NCBI GenBank assembly: GCA_022829145.1
Contig: CM040746.1
Span: forward strand, 3,194,731 to 3,258,730
DNA length: 64,000 nt
Direction of reading: 5' to 3'
Origin: Albula goreensis
Lineage: Eukaryota; Chordata; Actinopteri; Albuliformes; Albulidae
Positions 14,540-27,400 of the stretch are shown piece by piece. The translations under genes were made by a program, and so were the position numbers. Each line of letters starts with the position of its first letter. Positions within the stretch are counted from its first letter, which is position 1. Below the pieces are notes generated by a model, which was not told where the DNA came from, searched no databases, and saw nothing but the letters and a program-made list of their open reading frames with translations.

Positions 14540-16700
14540 GGAAGGGCTTTGGGGATAGTGGAATTACTAGCAAATCGGCTCCAAAGAGACAAAGAAAAAT
14601 TGCGAATTCAGGATTCGCACGGCAACACCTTAAATTCACAAGAAGACATCAACCCAGATGAAACTGGCTTCATAAAAGGTACACAATCATCCAAAAACAC
14701 ACAACATCTGATGCATATTGTGCAACAAAAAACACCAATGCAGCAGTCATTTCTTTAGATGCACAAAAAGCATTTGACAAAATTAACTGGACATTTTTAT
14801 TCGCCACATTGGAAAGGTTGAGCTTTGGAGAATCATTCATTCACTGGATAAGGACACTCTATGAATCACCTATGGCTGCAGTCACAACTAACGGTATCAC
14901 TTCTCAACGCTTCACACTACAACGGGGAACCAGACAAGGATGTCCATTTTCTTTATAGAACCCCTAGCTATTGCTATCCGAAAGGACAAGAACATCAGTG
15001 AAATCTCGACCCTCAACTCAAGCCATAAAGTCAGTCTTTATGCAGATGACATATTGCTATATACACAAAACCCATCAATATCTCTCCAAGAAGCTTTCAA
15101 CTCATCAGTTCATTTTTGGATATATCAGACTACTCTGTCAACTGGACAAAATCAACAATTCTATGAGGTCCATAACCAAATCTCACTACCCCTCACCACT
15201 GGCAACATCAGATACCTTAGAATTAGCATCTCCCCCAGGCTGTCAGAGTTGTTTCAGCTGAATTTCACTCCCTTATTAAAAACAGAACATAAAACGCTGG
15301 AATAACCTACCTCTTTCCCTTATGGAATGAATCTCCACAGTTAAAAATGAAAATTCTACCCACAATTATTTGTTTGCAATGACCCATGTCCAACCTAGCA
15401 CAAACTGGTTTTCCACACACGACTCGATATCAAAATTTTACTGGGAGAAATAAACCACCCTGGACAAAACTGACCACCGTACAAAAAGACAAATCCCACA
15501 GAGGCTTGGAGGTGCCAAATTTTCAACATTATTATTTAGCAAACAAACTACAGTACATTAAAAATGAATCAACAAAAATCAACACCAAAACCCATGGCTT
15601 GAAATAGAACAATCAGAAAGCGGAGACATTAAAAAACGCCTCTGATATCAAAACCCAATCATCTCAACAACTCTGGCAGCCTAGTGGAAGAGAAATACTA
15701 TCACAAACTTTGATATGACACCCTGCAAACACACCCCAACCTGGTCAAATCCAGCCTTCCTGGTCAATAAAACCGCAATAAAATGTCAAATCTGGAAGCA
15801 AAAAAGAATCTCCCATCTCAATCACATTTTTGATAACGGCACTCTCCTGAGCTTTCAAGAATTGACCCAGAAGTATGTCATTGGTAGTGACCAATTTATA
15901 CTATACACACAAATTACATTACATTATCATCACTTAGCTGACGCTTTTATCCAAAGCGACTTAGTTGATTGGGCTAACTAAGGGCCAATCCCCCTGGGAG
16001 CAATGTGGGGTTAAGGGCCTTGTTCAAGGGCCCAACAGCAATGGTGTTCTTGCTGTGGCTGGACTGGGGCTTGAACCACCAACCTCTGGAGTCCCAGTCA
16101 TTTACCTTAGCCACTAGACTACAGGCTGCAAATAAAAATGCACTCAAAACAAACAACAAAATTTCTTTTAATAATCTCCAACAACCTCCCTCACTTGAAA
16201 AATTGATCACAATATCAGACTCCAAGAAACAGCTCTCCAAAATATACAAACTCCTAATAGATCTGTTTTTTGTCATACCAAAAAAAAAAAAAAACAAATG
16301 GGAAGATGACTTATCCATCTCTATCAGTGTCAACTTCTGGAATCAAATCTGCTCCAACACTTTCACAATAACCTCATCCACAAATTTACAATTGATACAA
16401 TACAAAGTAATACGCAGAGCACATCTCACTCAGCAAAAATGCACAAAATTGGCTTCAATACCTCTGACACGTATTCTCACTGCTCATTCAATACCACAGA
16501 CGCCTGTACCCATGCCACATGGCACAGTCCACCGGTTCATCGATTCTGGGAAAGCATAACCCACACTATAGCCTTGGTTCTGGACTGCACCCTTGCACTA
16601 TCACCGCAAACATGTTTACATTAGCTCAGTTAAGGTGGCCCTTAGGAGCACACTCTTTCTCCTATATGGAGTTACAAAGAAAATGAAGGTAACAAGAGAA
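14540..16700 (+). mobile_element. L1-type LINE relic (reverse transcriptase and C-terminal region), broken
   Basis: This is a decayed non-LTR retrotransposon read on the plus strand in several frames. In order I can see the L1-type finger motif DETGFIKGTQSS (about 14656-14691), the palm motif DAQKAFDKINW (14758-14790), QRGTRQGCP (about 14920-14946), and the catalytic YADD box within SLYADDILLYTQ (about 15033-15068). An L1-type C-terminal region follows, with SKIYKLL, KWEDDLSIS and NLQLIQYKVIRRAHLT (about 16215-16430). Frames change repeatedly, stops interrupt it, and the reverse-transcriptase thumb region looks shortened. A separate repeat at about 15910-16130 splits the C-terminal part. The endonuclease and ORF1 are absent. 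It is a dead copy; a related fragment lies at 59480-60180. Confidence 0.85.
15910..16130. repeat. Fish-type interspersed repeat nested in the L1 relic
   Basis: This roughly 220-bp unit starts with ACATTACATTA, carries GACGCTTTTATCCAAAGCGA, then a GGGGTTAAGGGCCTTG block, and ends near CACTAGACTACAGGCTGC. The sequence is familiar from many ray-finned fish loci. L1 coding similarity stops at its left edge and resumes at its right edge, so it is a later insertion. Its class (SINE-like or DNA-transposon derived) is uncertain. A short fragment of the same family, in the opposite orientation, appears at about 20446-20490. Confidence 0.7.
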
Positions 16701-17699
16701 GGCACTTAGTATCTTTGAGGGCACATACAGTTCTGTTTTAGAATGAAAAGACCACATGACAAAACATATTTTTGCTTGTCGCCGATAACACTGAAAATAC
16801 TGAAAAAATATATGTTGTGATGTAAAGTCTGTTTTGGTTGAATTGCATATGCCCTGAAAGAGTAATTTTAGTGACCTCATTTGAGGCAATTATTATTGCA
16901 ACAAAATGAAATAGCACTTATTCTGTAACAGTGACGCAAAGCTTTGCAACTGTCGCACATCTAGCAACAATAAACCTTTGAATATTCAAATTTAAATTAC
17001 ATTTATGAGACTACCCCCCTCCCCTCATCCCTTCTTTTTCCATGGTCTGAATTATGTCATCAATCCAGTGGGGAGGTTCTGATAACATAATCCAGTTGGG
17101 AATAGAGGGGAAAAATAAAACCTTAATTCAAATAAAAATAGGATTTAAATAGTTTCAGGAAAATATTACATTATGTCCTATGAAATACATCAAATACTAT
17201 TTTCCAGATTATTATTCTGTGTATCATATGTGTCCAAACAAAAGGCTAAGCTTACTCAGCAGCACTTACATAGATTTTTAGGGCAAATGCAGTTTAATCT
17301 CATATGGCACATGCTATTCTAGGACATGTGTGTGCCTCAATAAAACATACTCGCCTGCATCTGTGCTGGCTAGCTTGGACAGCAAAGTAGGATACTACCA
17401 AATATCTAGTATTGCATTCCACCCCTAATTTCAATTACGTTAGCAGGCCAGTTACTGATATTTTCTGAATAATTACGCTTTGCTTGAGTGGTTTCAGTCC
17501 ATTGTTTTCACCTGGGTGATTTGTGCATGTTACTTGGAAATAGGTTGGTAGAGTAGTATTTCTGCATTAGCACCACGCTCGCTCTATTAAAGCAAGAGTG
17601 TCTTCTGTGGGAGTCTGTTGAGGAAGTATAGCTGGGACATCCTCAATAACCAACCTCCTTGTTTGGCACTTACACTTCACCTTCTCTCCTTAAACACGA
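16701..17699. other. Intergenic DNA, no gene recognised
   Basis: AT-rich sequence with only short, unsupported frames. I see no tandem repeat, terminal inverted repeat or recognisable motif. Confidence 0.55.
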
Positions 17700-18990
17700 C
17701 AGTTTTTTTCAAAGCCTCAGCTGCATGAACACCCTGATATCACTATCGTCTGTTATTTCAACGTGCGTCAGTCTGCTACTCCTCTCAACAGCACCGCGGA
17801 CACGTTCGGTCTCAGAAAAAGAGCACGCTCTAGCCCTGAATATGACCCCAATCACGCATTGATGATAAATGGCGTCCTCTGTAATTTACAATCAGCAGTG
17901 CAAAACACTGACTTTGTTTTAGCCTACGCCTCCATTTCCTTGCTCGTACTGAGACTTGGATCTACTGCTACACCAGTCCTTTTGTCATTAGGTCCCCTAA
18001 TCTCCAACTCATGGCAATATGCACCCCTTCCATTCTCTCAGATCAGCCTGCCTTCCAATGAGTATCATGGAGTACCTCACCAGTTCCTCCAAACTGTAGG
18101 GCTGCGTTCCAATACTTTTTTTCTCGTCTCCTCCTTTCCTCCCCTCCTTTCCTACCTCGGAAATATGCCGGAAATATGTGGAGGAAAGGAGGAGAGGAAA
18201 CGAGTGGAGGAAAGGAGGACAGGAGGAGATGAATCGAAAATTGGAACAGCTAATCCGATTCGCCCGTCATCAAAGTCGATGTCGGCTATTGATGAAGTAA
18301 TAATTTCGACTGACTCTGAAGATACCAAAGCAAATCAAAATATTCTGTGGGATGGTCTTTTAACCTGACTGGTCGTGAGCACAATGATGTCACCCAGAAA
18401 TGTGAAAAGACTTCCGCGGTAGGATACATCGATGTATCCTCCGTTTGGAGGAAACGAGAAAGAAGGAAAGAGGAGGCGAGATTGCACTTTGGAACAGTGG
18501 AGGAAAGGAGGACACATAGTCAGCTTCCGGGGCACGGAGGAAAGGAGGAGATGAATTTGAGTATTGGAACTTGCTCTCACGGGAAGGTACCTTGTTGAAC
18601 AAGACTTCTACCTTAGTTCCCTCCCTGAGAATAGCCCCTTCTGCAATACTGCTCTTTTCATATGCATTCTCAGAAGTATCTCTCCCACTACCATCTCAGA
18701 GGTTGCTAACCTCCCTGCAGCCTTTTGAGACTGCAGCATCCACATCCCTGTCCATCCGCTGTACCTGGCACCCTTGATGTGTCCTGCCTTATGGTCTTCC
18801 AGCCTGCTAAACTATCTGCTTCCAGCCCATGACTGTCTGATATGGGGCCCAGTCATATGGGGCCAAACTAAGAAAAAATCAAAACTCCCCAACGACTTAA
18901 TAGCTTACCTGTGCCTGGATGACTTAGCATTAGCTGTCTCGACTGCTAAAACTTTGTTCTTCTAAAGCAAAATCGCTGCAGTTATAATAA
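17700..18990 (+). mobile_element. L2/Rex1-like LINE relic (endonuclease to linker), broken
   Basis: This is a decayed LINE on the plus strand. The frame at about 17763-17960 ends in sequence whose neighbouring frame reads TETWI (about 17948-17965), a motif of the apurinic-type endonuclease of CR1/L2/Rex1-like LINEs. After the MITE insertion at 18099-18577, coding resemblance resumes. At about 18860-18985 the segment KKSKLPNDLIAYLC followed by AVSTAKTLFF matches the linker that precedes reverse transcriptase in these elements. Stops and frame changes are frequent and the reverse transcriptase itself is missing. The assignment rests on short motifs; the exact clade is uncertain. Confidence 0.6.
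18099..18577. mobile_element. Purine/pyrimidine-rich MITE inserted in the LINE relic
   Basis: The ends carry a perfect 10-bp inverted repeat: GTTCCAATAC at 18106-18115 and GTATTGGAAC at 18561-18570. Just inside the left end is a pyrimidine tract (about 18120-18155), followed by several purine tracts of GGAGGAAAGGAGGA type at about 18178-18230, 18490-18512 and 18535-18552, which can fold back on it. TTGGAAC also recurs inside, at 18241 and 18490. LINE coding similarity lies on both sides. No transposase is encoded. I could not define a target duplication, so the exact ends are approximate. Confidence 0.6.
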
Positions 18991-21900
18991 CCCACTGTAA
19001 TTAATTCAGCTATGGCTACATAACCGTTGTTTGTTAACACAGTGTAACATTTTTTTTTATTAAGCTACTCCACCAATTTAGAGAAGACACAAAAAAGGAC
19101 TCTTTTTGTTCTTATGTTAACATTCTTTCGACTCATGATGATATCAAAATTTCCCTTCAAACCCGGGCTGAGAGAAGCAGGATTGACAGGAAGGAGCAGC
19201 TGCTCAATGACGGACATCAGACGCGTCCTCTCACTCTCATCAGAGCTGCGGGGACCTGGCCAGCTGTTCGTACACTGAACTACGTTGTAGGTTAACACAA
19301 GCATGGACTGCGTGCAAAAAGGGAGGAGGCTGAGATTACTCTGTAAACTGGAATCCCCACAGGACTGTAAAGGACAGCACATAAACTATATCACAGACTC
19401 CTCGCACCTACCATTTCATTATTCCAAATGACCTGTGGCATAGAAGACAAACCCTTTGGCCAGGACTGTAACGACCAGAGGTAGTAATCAAACTCCTGTG
19501 TACCGACAGGTTATATATATGTAACTAACAATGGCTCTTTTTACGCAGATTACACTCCCATCGCCCATGACGACTCTGCTTTTGAAACACCGTCAAAATA
19601 CTATGTATCTGGTGTCATTTTTGAAAGGTATGGCAATATGAAAAAAAAAACAGATATCACCGAAGCCCAGTCTCCCAGAATATCCAGCGATTACCAGTGC
19701 TTACTTCCTATACCTCTGCTCAAATCTTAACTATTTGTGTCTGTGTGGATCTTCTCTCACCTGCATGTGGTTCCCTCTTGGGTGGCTGAGAGGGGTCTAG
19801 CCTATGCTGCAAGAGTAAGCATGGGGGTGAGTCCAAGTGGTGGTCACCGTCTGGTGTGTGCATACAAGTGTGGGGAACTTAACGCAGTGTTCAGCACACC
19901 GGTGTGCAGTGTGGGGACATCCATCTCTTGGAATTGAACTCTCACAGTGTGGCTGAGAGGGAGGGTCACTGTCATGGTCTTGCATTTATTTGAAAATAAA
20001 GACTGCACTTACCTGCGTCTCTGGTGTCCTGGTTGTCCATGGTCTTGGTCTTGGGAAAGGACCTGTCAGTGTGTTAGGATGTTGAAGCCCCCTCTGAGAG
20101 GTGAAATGCAGAATTAAGAACACACTGATGACATCTCTGGAGAGATTGCAGGTCTATTACGATGCACAAAGGGGAGATATTGTCAGGAAAGTCAGGCCAC
20201 TTGGGCCAAGAACATCTCTGTAAAAAACTGGTTTTTGACCCTCCTTGGGAACCGTGGGTCATTAGCAGGAGTGTGTTTTGGAGACTGCAGACACTACAGA
20301 AATGCAAATGTACATGTGACTGCCGTTACTGGCTGAGGCAGAGGTGTCATACAAAATACTATATATATATGTATAATAAAATCTGAAACATATAAAGGGG
20401 GAGCAGGGGTCAGTTTTTGCAGTGCCTGATATATATTGTAAATACCACTAGATAACAGCGTCTGCTAAATGCTTTAATGTAATGGAAACGGAAATAAACT
20501 TATTTTGTGAAGTCCACAATCCCTTAAGAAAAATACCTTAAAAAGTGCACTTGATGTAATCTCACTGCTGGACTTCTCTTCTTGTTAAGACGCCTTTGTG
20601 ACTTCATGCATGCAATGTCCAACTCTGCTTTCTCCCAGCAGGTAGATATAATTGACAAAGATTAATTAAAAAACTAATTAATCTCACTTCCGTTGCTTCC
20701 TGCTTTCCTTTCAGACCTCATCTTGAACCCTAGTGGAATAAACACCTCATCTGATCTCTCACAAACAGCTAATTTAAGTCTACACAGCGTGTCATCATAT
20801 TCATTCTACCTGAATGTGTGGCGGACTGTACTAGAGCGATTCAATTCAGAATAGTTCACTTCCTTCAGCCTGGCAGCGGTGAACCTTGCAAACACATGCC
20901 CAGGAGGGGGGCCCAGCATACCACAGATGTAAGTGGTGCTGGGTCTCAGTCGTGTGTCAGGGACACGCCCAAAGCAATCAGAGTGTCGGAAAATGGCTTT
21001 TTAAAAAAGGCATATTCTCTCAGCAGGTCATGCGGGACCCTCTATCTTTTTTATGCACACCGACAGTAAGAAAGCCACTGCATGGAATAGCTGTGAAACT
21101 AAACAAAACCCACATGCAAATTCATATAATACATAAAGGATTAAATACGGGGTTGATTATGATTATGATAATGACGATTACAATACATTTTTGTTGTGTG
21201 TAGCCATTAATGTATTGTCCTCTGTCATGTTTGTTTTTATCAAATGTTCAACAAAATGCATTACTAAAAAGGTATAGCATAGGGTGGACAAAATAATATA
21301 ATTTGTAAAAAAGATTGTGTGTAAGAGGATTATTATTGTTATTTGGTTCATGTACAAGAGGTTATGTGAATTTGTGTGTGTGCTTTTATGAGTGGTAGCA
21401 TATATGTGCAAACACCTCTCCTGAACAGTGCAAAGTGACCTAAATACAAGTGATAACAGACGTTATAATTCCCTGCTCATCGTTTTTGAAAGATGAATTG
21501 AATTTCAGTCCTATTTGTCAGTGTTAGCACTGGGCTGAGATTTATATGGCCTTCCATCAGCTCTCTGTCACCCATGCTCTGAATCAACTCTGAGACTGCA
21601 GGCTTGAAGGGCAAGCATGTGTGACTATATCTACAGCACATATGCACATACAAACATACATACATACAATTATGACATTGATGGTAAAAATCCTGTCTTT
21701 TAAAAAAAAAAATTTCAGGGAGTGTCATAAATCCGTTTCCTTCTATATGGTCTAAAGTTTTCATTTAAACAATTTTTAATCAACTTTAATAGTCACGGAG
21801 TTATTTTTATATATGTAGCACTGACGTGCACTCAGCGTAATCAAATAATTGCCATGTACCCTGAGGAGATTCCGTATCAACATGTGAAATGTTTATTTCA

Positions 21901-22963
21901 TTCCCCGTTTTGTTATTACTGATATCAATTGTAATAAACTTTACCCAAAATGTCAGAATTTTGAACAATTTCTCTCTGAGTGGTTTGCAATTATCCATAC
22001 CTTGTCGCAAGACTGATGAAAAGCACTGATTCCAATGGAAGCTAGCCTCAAACTAGCTGAGCTGCGTTGAGTGTGATGTAATACAAGGCATGTGAGGAAT
22101 GGCAGGGAATATATTCCCCATTGACACTGAATGCAGTTTTCACGTAAATCTGTGCATGCGTACTTTGCTTTTACACTCTCCCTTATGTGTGCCAATAATC
22201 GCTGATTATTGCCAACCGAACAGTCATGTTCTGTTTTGTCTGCATACACATACATGAAGTGCGTGAATATATTCACCAGTGCCATGGCACTTTGCCAGTT
22301 CTCACTCTATCAAGATGGATGTTACAGTGTTGAGGTGTTACAGTTGAGAGTATTTAACACATTACATTTTCAACAGAACTTCTTTCACTCGGAAAAACGA
22401 CTTTGCCTGATTTGAAACAGATTGTCCGATCATGGGGAAAGGATAGCGTGAGGTCATTTCATTCCAGTTGGTATGAACGTAAAGATTGGCTGTGTGGCTG
22501 TCAGCAGAAGGTCAGGCTTTTCTGTTACCTATGCTTATTATTCTTTACTGGTGAGAATGTGTGGGTCAGTGCATACAACCCTGACATGTGTGTGGCAAAA
22601 TAGCAGAAAATCAAACACTATCAATACTGCAGAGGGTAGACAATAGACAATAGAACTCAGTTACAGGTAATTATGCAATGGCAACACCTTGTGGAAGCCA
22701 GGTTACGAATGCGAGGATGAGTTCAGTTAAATGAAAGTTCAAAGGTTGGTACACTTTCAATTAATAGCATTCAATCTATTGTTTTATTTGGCATTTGCAT
22801 TGTATGTTATGTTGCCAGCGTTTCACATACAAGATAACCTCTGGATCCAGTTTTCCCCTCTTCATACATGGTTTAACTGGTTTAGTGCCACCGCCTGAAG
22901 ACTAGGTGCCATCAAAAGTGAATCAAAGTGGCAGTTATTACTGTCACTTTTTTGTTATGAATA
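18991..22963. other. Intergenic DNA, no gene recognised
   Basis: No convincing coding region. Small features are a fragment of the fish-type repeat at about 20446-20490 and a homeodomain-type palindrome at 20660-20683. Open frames here are short and lack domain motifs. Confidence 0.55.
20660..20683. promoter_or_regulatory. Palindromic TAATTA cluster
   Basis: GATTAATTA and its exact complement TAATTAATC form a 9-bp inverted repeat separated by 6 bp. Each arm holds a TAATTA homeodomain core. The surrounding 150 bp is non-repetitive. Regulatory function is inference only. Confidence 0.25.
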
Positions 22964-22964
22964 G

Positions 22965-22990
22965 CAATATATAGTAATATAGTAATATAG

Positions 22991-23039
<49 letters not shown>
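22965..23039. repeat. (TA)n microsatellite with ATAGTA start
   Basis: Three degenerate ATAGTAAT units lead into about 23 uninterrupted TA dinucleotides. Confidence 0.95.
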
Positions 23040-23042
<3 letters not shown>

Positions 23043-23507
23043 TTTATCACAAGTTGTTTGGGGGCATGGCTTCATGGTAATACAAGATATTTTTTACTCA
23101 AACACTGATTTATTATGTAGACAAATGGCAGCTCAGTCTCTGGTAGAACGATATTTGTGTATTTAAATGTAAGCTAAACTTGAAAGCCAGTATTTAGTTT
23201 TTTCAGTTTGTGATGGTCGTTATATCAGCTAATCTATATGGCATAATAATTTCTATTTAAATTTCTCATCAGTGATGTCATCATTGATAAAATAAGGCAT
23301 TCGTTTACAACAAATAAATTTACCCAAACCACGGACAAGCAACTACAACCGCGTGTACACATAACAATAACAGCTTCAGTTTTTCAACATGAAACATTCT
23401 GAAAATGAACGGTCACGATTTTTTTTCCCAAATGCACTTGCATTGTCAGTACCAAACTCAATGCAATGCAATACAGGGGGTCCTCGACTTACGAACGAGT
23501 TCCGTTC

Positions 23508-23511
23508 CTAC
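23508..23511. repeat. Left target-site duplication CTAC
   Basis: The 4 bp immediately before the 5' LTR match the 4 bp after the 3' LTR (29741-29744). Ty3/gypsy integrases typically duplicate 4-6 bp. Confidence 0.85.
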
Positions 23512-24362
23512 TGTGACACTGCCACAAAGTAATTAAGTCTTGTTGTTTTATGTTTCTGCCCAAACAAACAAAAATGAATGGTTTTTTTCGAAATCCTTGC
23601 AAGGTAAACCTTTCATATGAGTGGGGAGATTTATAAGATTGTGTTGCTTGTTGTGTGCCACACTGAACCGATGTTTTATAATTAACCTGTTAAGAAAAAC
23701 AAAGGCTGCTTATTGTGTAGGCCGTTGCCCCTTTAAGAGGCAGCCTGATTGTAGGGACAGGGTTTTTTTTTTTCACTTCCTGGGCAGAGAGGAAGAGGCG
23801 CGGACAAGAAAAAAAGGAGGGAAAAGAAGTTTGGGGAAAAAAAAAAAAAAGAGTGTGAACTTCCCTGGTATGCACCAGCCAGCTCCTGCAAGTGGATCAA
23901 ACGGACTACAAGGGTGTCAACCACTGGACCCTATACAGTGGCGTTGGGCGGTGTGAAATAAAAAGAAAAAAAAGAAACAAAAAGGAAAGAGACGGTCGGC
24001 TCACTCGGACATACAGCCTAATGGACAGGGCCCATAACTGTGGAGGCCTCAATCGTGGGTGAGATCCACGTCAATAATTGACTCTTTTTTTTTGTTTTGG
24101 GGTTGTTGGGTTTCTGAAGGCCTGCTCGCGAGGACTGTGATTTGTGTGTGGGATTGTGTGGCCATTGTAGATATTGTAAATATGTGTTATGTGTGTGGAT
24201 TGGGAATGTGGGGTGCACTTAAGGTTTAATACAATCGGTTCCTTGGGTTACAAAAAGAAAACTTGTGTTGGTTGGTTTGTTTACCTCCCTGATAAAGACA
24301 GTGCTAGATCCCGTGTAATATAACACTGATTGGGGGGGGGAACATCCAATTAGATTGTTATA
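23512..24362 (+). repeat. 5' LTR (851 bp)
   Basis: It starts TGTGACACTGCC and ends GATTGTTATA. The TG start is canonical, but the end is TA rather than CA, and both LTR copies agree. An AATAAA signal at 23956-23961 could be the polyadenylation signal. The LTR contains T-, A- and G-homopolymers, and a roughly 110-residue open frame (23621-23956) with no recognisable domain that I consider fortuitous. Confidence 0.95.
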
Positions 24363-24365
24363 GAG

Positions 24366-24382
24366 TGGTGGCCCGTACGGGG
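24366..24382 (+). other. Primer-binding site for tRNA-Ile(AAU)
   Basis: TGGTGGCCCGTACGGGG lies 3 nt after the 5' LTR. It is complementary over 17 nt to the 3' end of vertebrate tRNA-Ile(AAU) including the added CCA (tRNA sequence recalled, not looked up). The match ends at the next base. Confidence 0.8.
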
Positions 24383-24448
24383 GGCATTGTTTGGGCTGGT
24401 AGTAAACCAGGTGAACGGGTGTCTTTTGTAATATTCCCATCTTTCAAA

Positions 24449-27400
24449 ATGGCTGACGAACTTGACAATTACAAAATGGCTGACAGTACGGAAAATGAAG
24501 CAGATCCAGATCAAGGTGAAACCCCTGGATTTCGGCCAGGGCCTTTTGTAACTTTTAGAGAACCAGTGTCTGAGATTTCATCCCTTCTGAGTGAGATGTA
24601 TATTAATGATGATGCTGAGGAGGAGAATCCTGATGCTTATAATGTAACAGCTATACAAACCAGCAATGTGGTAGTAGAGATCAGAGATTCTGTTAGTGCT
24701 CTGAATGAAAAGTTTGAAATGTTGGAAAATGATTTCAGAACCTCACTGGAAAGTACTGTTAACCGAGAGACCAGTTTAAGGGAATATGTTGAACAGAGGT
24801 TTGAGGGTATTGAAACTTTGCTACACAGCTCGCTGAAACAACTAGAGCAAGGGGTAGTTGAATGTCTACAGCGTCGGGATGAGCAGTGGAAAAAGGAAAT
24901 CAATAGGTTAAAGCTCACTAGTACTCCTACCAATCAAACTTCCTTTTGTTACCCCACACCCATTGGACATGATAGCAGGAATGGTTCTGGTTGTAATGTG
25001 TCTGGTCCTTCTACTCTCTATGCTAAGCCTCCTGTGCGGTTAGAGTTTCCAAGTTTTGGCGAGTCCAGAGACACCACGGAAGTACTGAACTTTGTGGAGC
25101 ACTGCGAAAACTTCCTGTCACTGAGGCCTATGTCTGATGCTGAGCTCATTGCCACTTTGTCAACCGTGCTGAAAGGCCCAGCTAGGAGTTGGTGGATGGC
25201 TGAAAAGACTAGAGTCCGTAATTGGTCAGAGTTTAGGAAGGCCTTTCTCACAGCGTTCTTACCCACTGATTACATGACAGAGGTGGAGGAGCAGTTGAGA
25301 GTCAGGGTCCAGGCTCCAGATCAATGCCTAAGAGACTTTGTTTACGACTACAGAGCTTTGTGCTTAAAGTGGAAGCCAGACATGACGGAAAGTGAAATGG
25401 TGAGGCGCATAATGAACAACTGCAATCCATCTCTAGTAAGCAGTTTGAGAGGAACTGTCCATACCGTTGAGCAGCTGGTCAAAGTGGGTTCCATGGTGGA
25501 AAGAGACTGGGCAGCTAAGAAGGACTATTGGACCAGGGTGAATAGCCAGGCCACAACGGAGAAGTCCAAAAAGAAGCAACCTGCTAAAAACACTAGCAAA
25601 CCAACCCTGGAAGGGGTGGGCTTCCAACATATGGCCCTATCTAATGCCGAGACTCCTACGTTACTGGTGGTCCCCATTGAAACTCGAGGCCTGCAAGGCG
25701 AAGCCATCTTAGATACCGGTAGCACCTATACATTGATGCAGCGGCAGCTGTGGCAGAAAATTGCCAGAGTAGGGGAGCATTTAGTCTCTGGTGCACCCCA
25801 GGTTTTTACGTTAGCAGACGGAAAGACCAATAAAGCAGAGGGGAAAACGATGCTGTCATACACGTGGCATGGGGCTGTGTGGACCTTAGAAACGTACATC
25901 ATGGATGATAATAAACTCGCGTTTCCTCTTATATTGGGATTAGATTTTCTCACGAAGACCCAGATGCAGATTGATTTGGGGAAGCATATGTATGGGGTGC
26001 CAATTAAGGGAAGAATAAGCTACTTTTCTTTCTTGAGTCGCACTCCCGAAAACATAACTTGGACCTTCAGGGAAGACGGGCAGAAGCCTTTGAATCTCTA
26101 TGTGGCAAGGGTCCTTCCAATCTCCAGTGCCCTACCAATAGAAGGGAAGTTATCAGAGGATCATGAAGCCATCTTGAGGTCCCATCCATCTGAAATGCAG
26201 CCCTTATTCAAGATTTGGTCTTCTGTGTGTTCCCCTAAGATTGGCAGAACTACCATCATAAAACATCAAATACTCACCTGTGATGAACTTGCAGTCCGCT
26301 CCAAAGCCTACAGAGTATCCCCTTTAAAGAGACAGGTTATTCAAGATCACATCCAACAAATGCTGAAGGACGACATCATTGAACCTTCCCAGTCAGCATG
26401 GTCCTCTCCAGTGGTTCTGGTAAACAAGCCAGATGGGTCATTTCGATTTTGCATAGACTACAGGAAATTGAACGCTAAGACCCCTCAGGATGCCTACCCC
26501 ATGCCTATTATCCATGACATTTTAGAATCTTTGCATGGGGCTACCTGTTTTAGCACCCTAGATTTACAGTCAGGATATTGGCAGGTAGCTATGGATGAAG
26601 GCAGTAAGGCCAAGACCGCCGTCACTACACCCTTTGGCCTATATGAATTTAAGGCTATGCCATTTGGTCTTAAGAATGCCGCGGCTACTTTTCAGCGACT
26701 TATGGAAAGGGTCCTGGGCGAACTAAGGGGAGATGCCTGTTTTGTATATATTGATGACATCATTGTATATTCACCCAACCTAGAACAGCACTTCAAAGAT
26801 CTGCATGCAGTGTTTGCCAAGCTTCAGGCCGCTAACCTGACCCTGAACTTAAAAAAGTGCCAGTTCCTCAAAACCCAACTCAAGTTCCTTGGACACATAG
26901 TCTCTGGCAGGGGGGTGGAAATTGACCCAGACAAGACGACAGCAGTGACCAACTACCCAGCACCCCAGGATATCAAGTCCCTCCAAAGGTTCCTTGGTCT
27001 CGTAGGATGGTACCATAAGTTCATACCCCACTTTGCTGACCTGGCTGCCCCACTGAACAACCTGAAGCGGAAAGGTGTGACCTGGCAGTGGACTGAGGAA
27101 TGTGAGCAAAGCATGGAGCAACTGAAACAGCAGCTAAAGAACCCTCCTGTTTTGGCCCAGCCAGACCCCACCTTGCCTTTTCAGGTGCACACCGATGCCA
27201 GTGATGTCGGTTTGGGAGCTGTCCTAACCCAGCAGACGCCAGAAGGGGAGAAGGTCATTGCCTATGCCTCTAGAGGGCTTAAGGGGGCAGAGTACAACTA
27301 CTCCACCTCTGAGAAGGAATGCCTAGCAGTTGTGTGGGCAGTGGAGAAATGGCGCCACTATTTGGAAGGGGTCAGCTTTGAGGTCTACACTGACCATGCT

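Noticed and set aside
23621-23956. 111-residue frame in the 5' LTR, with a similar one in the 3' LTR
   Set aside because: It lies within LTR regulatory sequence, has no domain, and the two LTR copies give different C-termini because of homopolymer differences.
24365-24448. In-frame extension of Gag-Pol upstream of the first ATG
   Set aside because: It starts at GTG, overlaps the primer-binding site and contains no ATG. Eukaryotic translation would begin at 24449.
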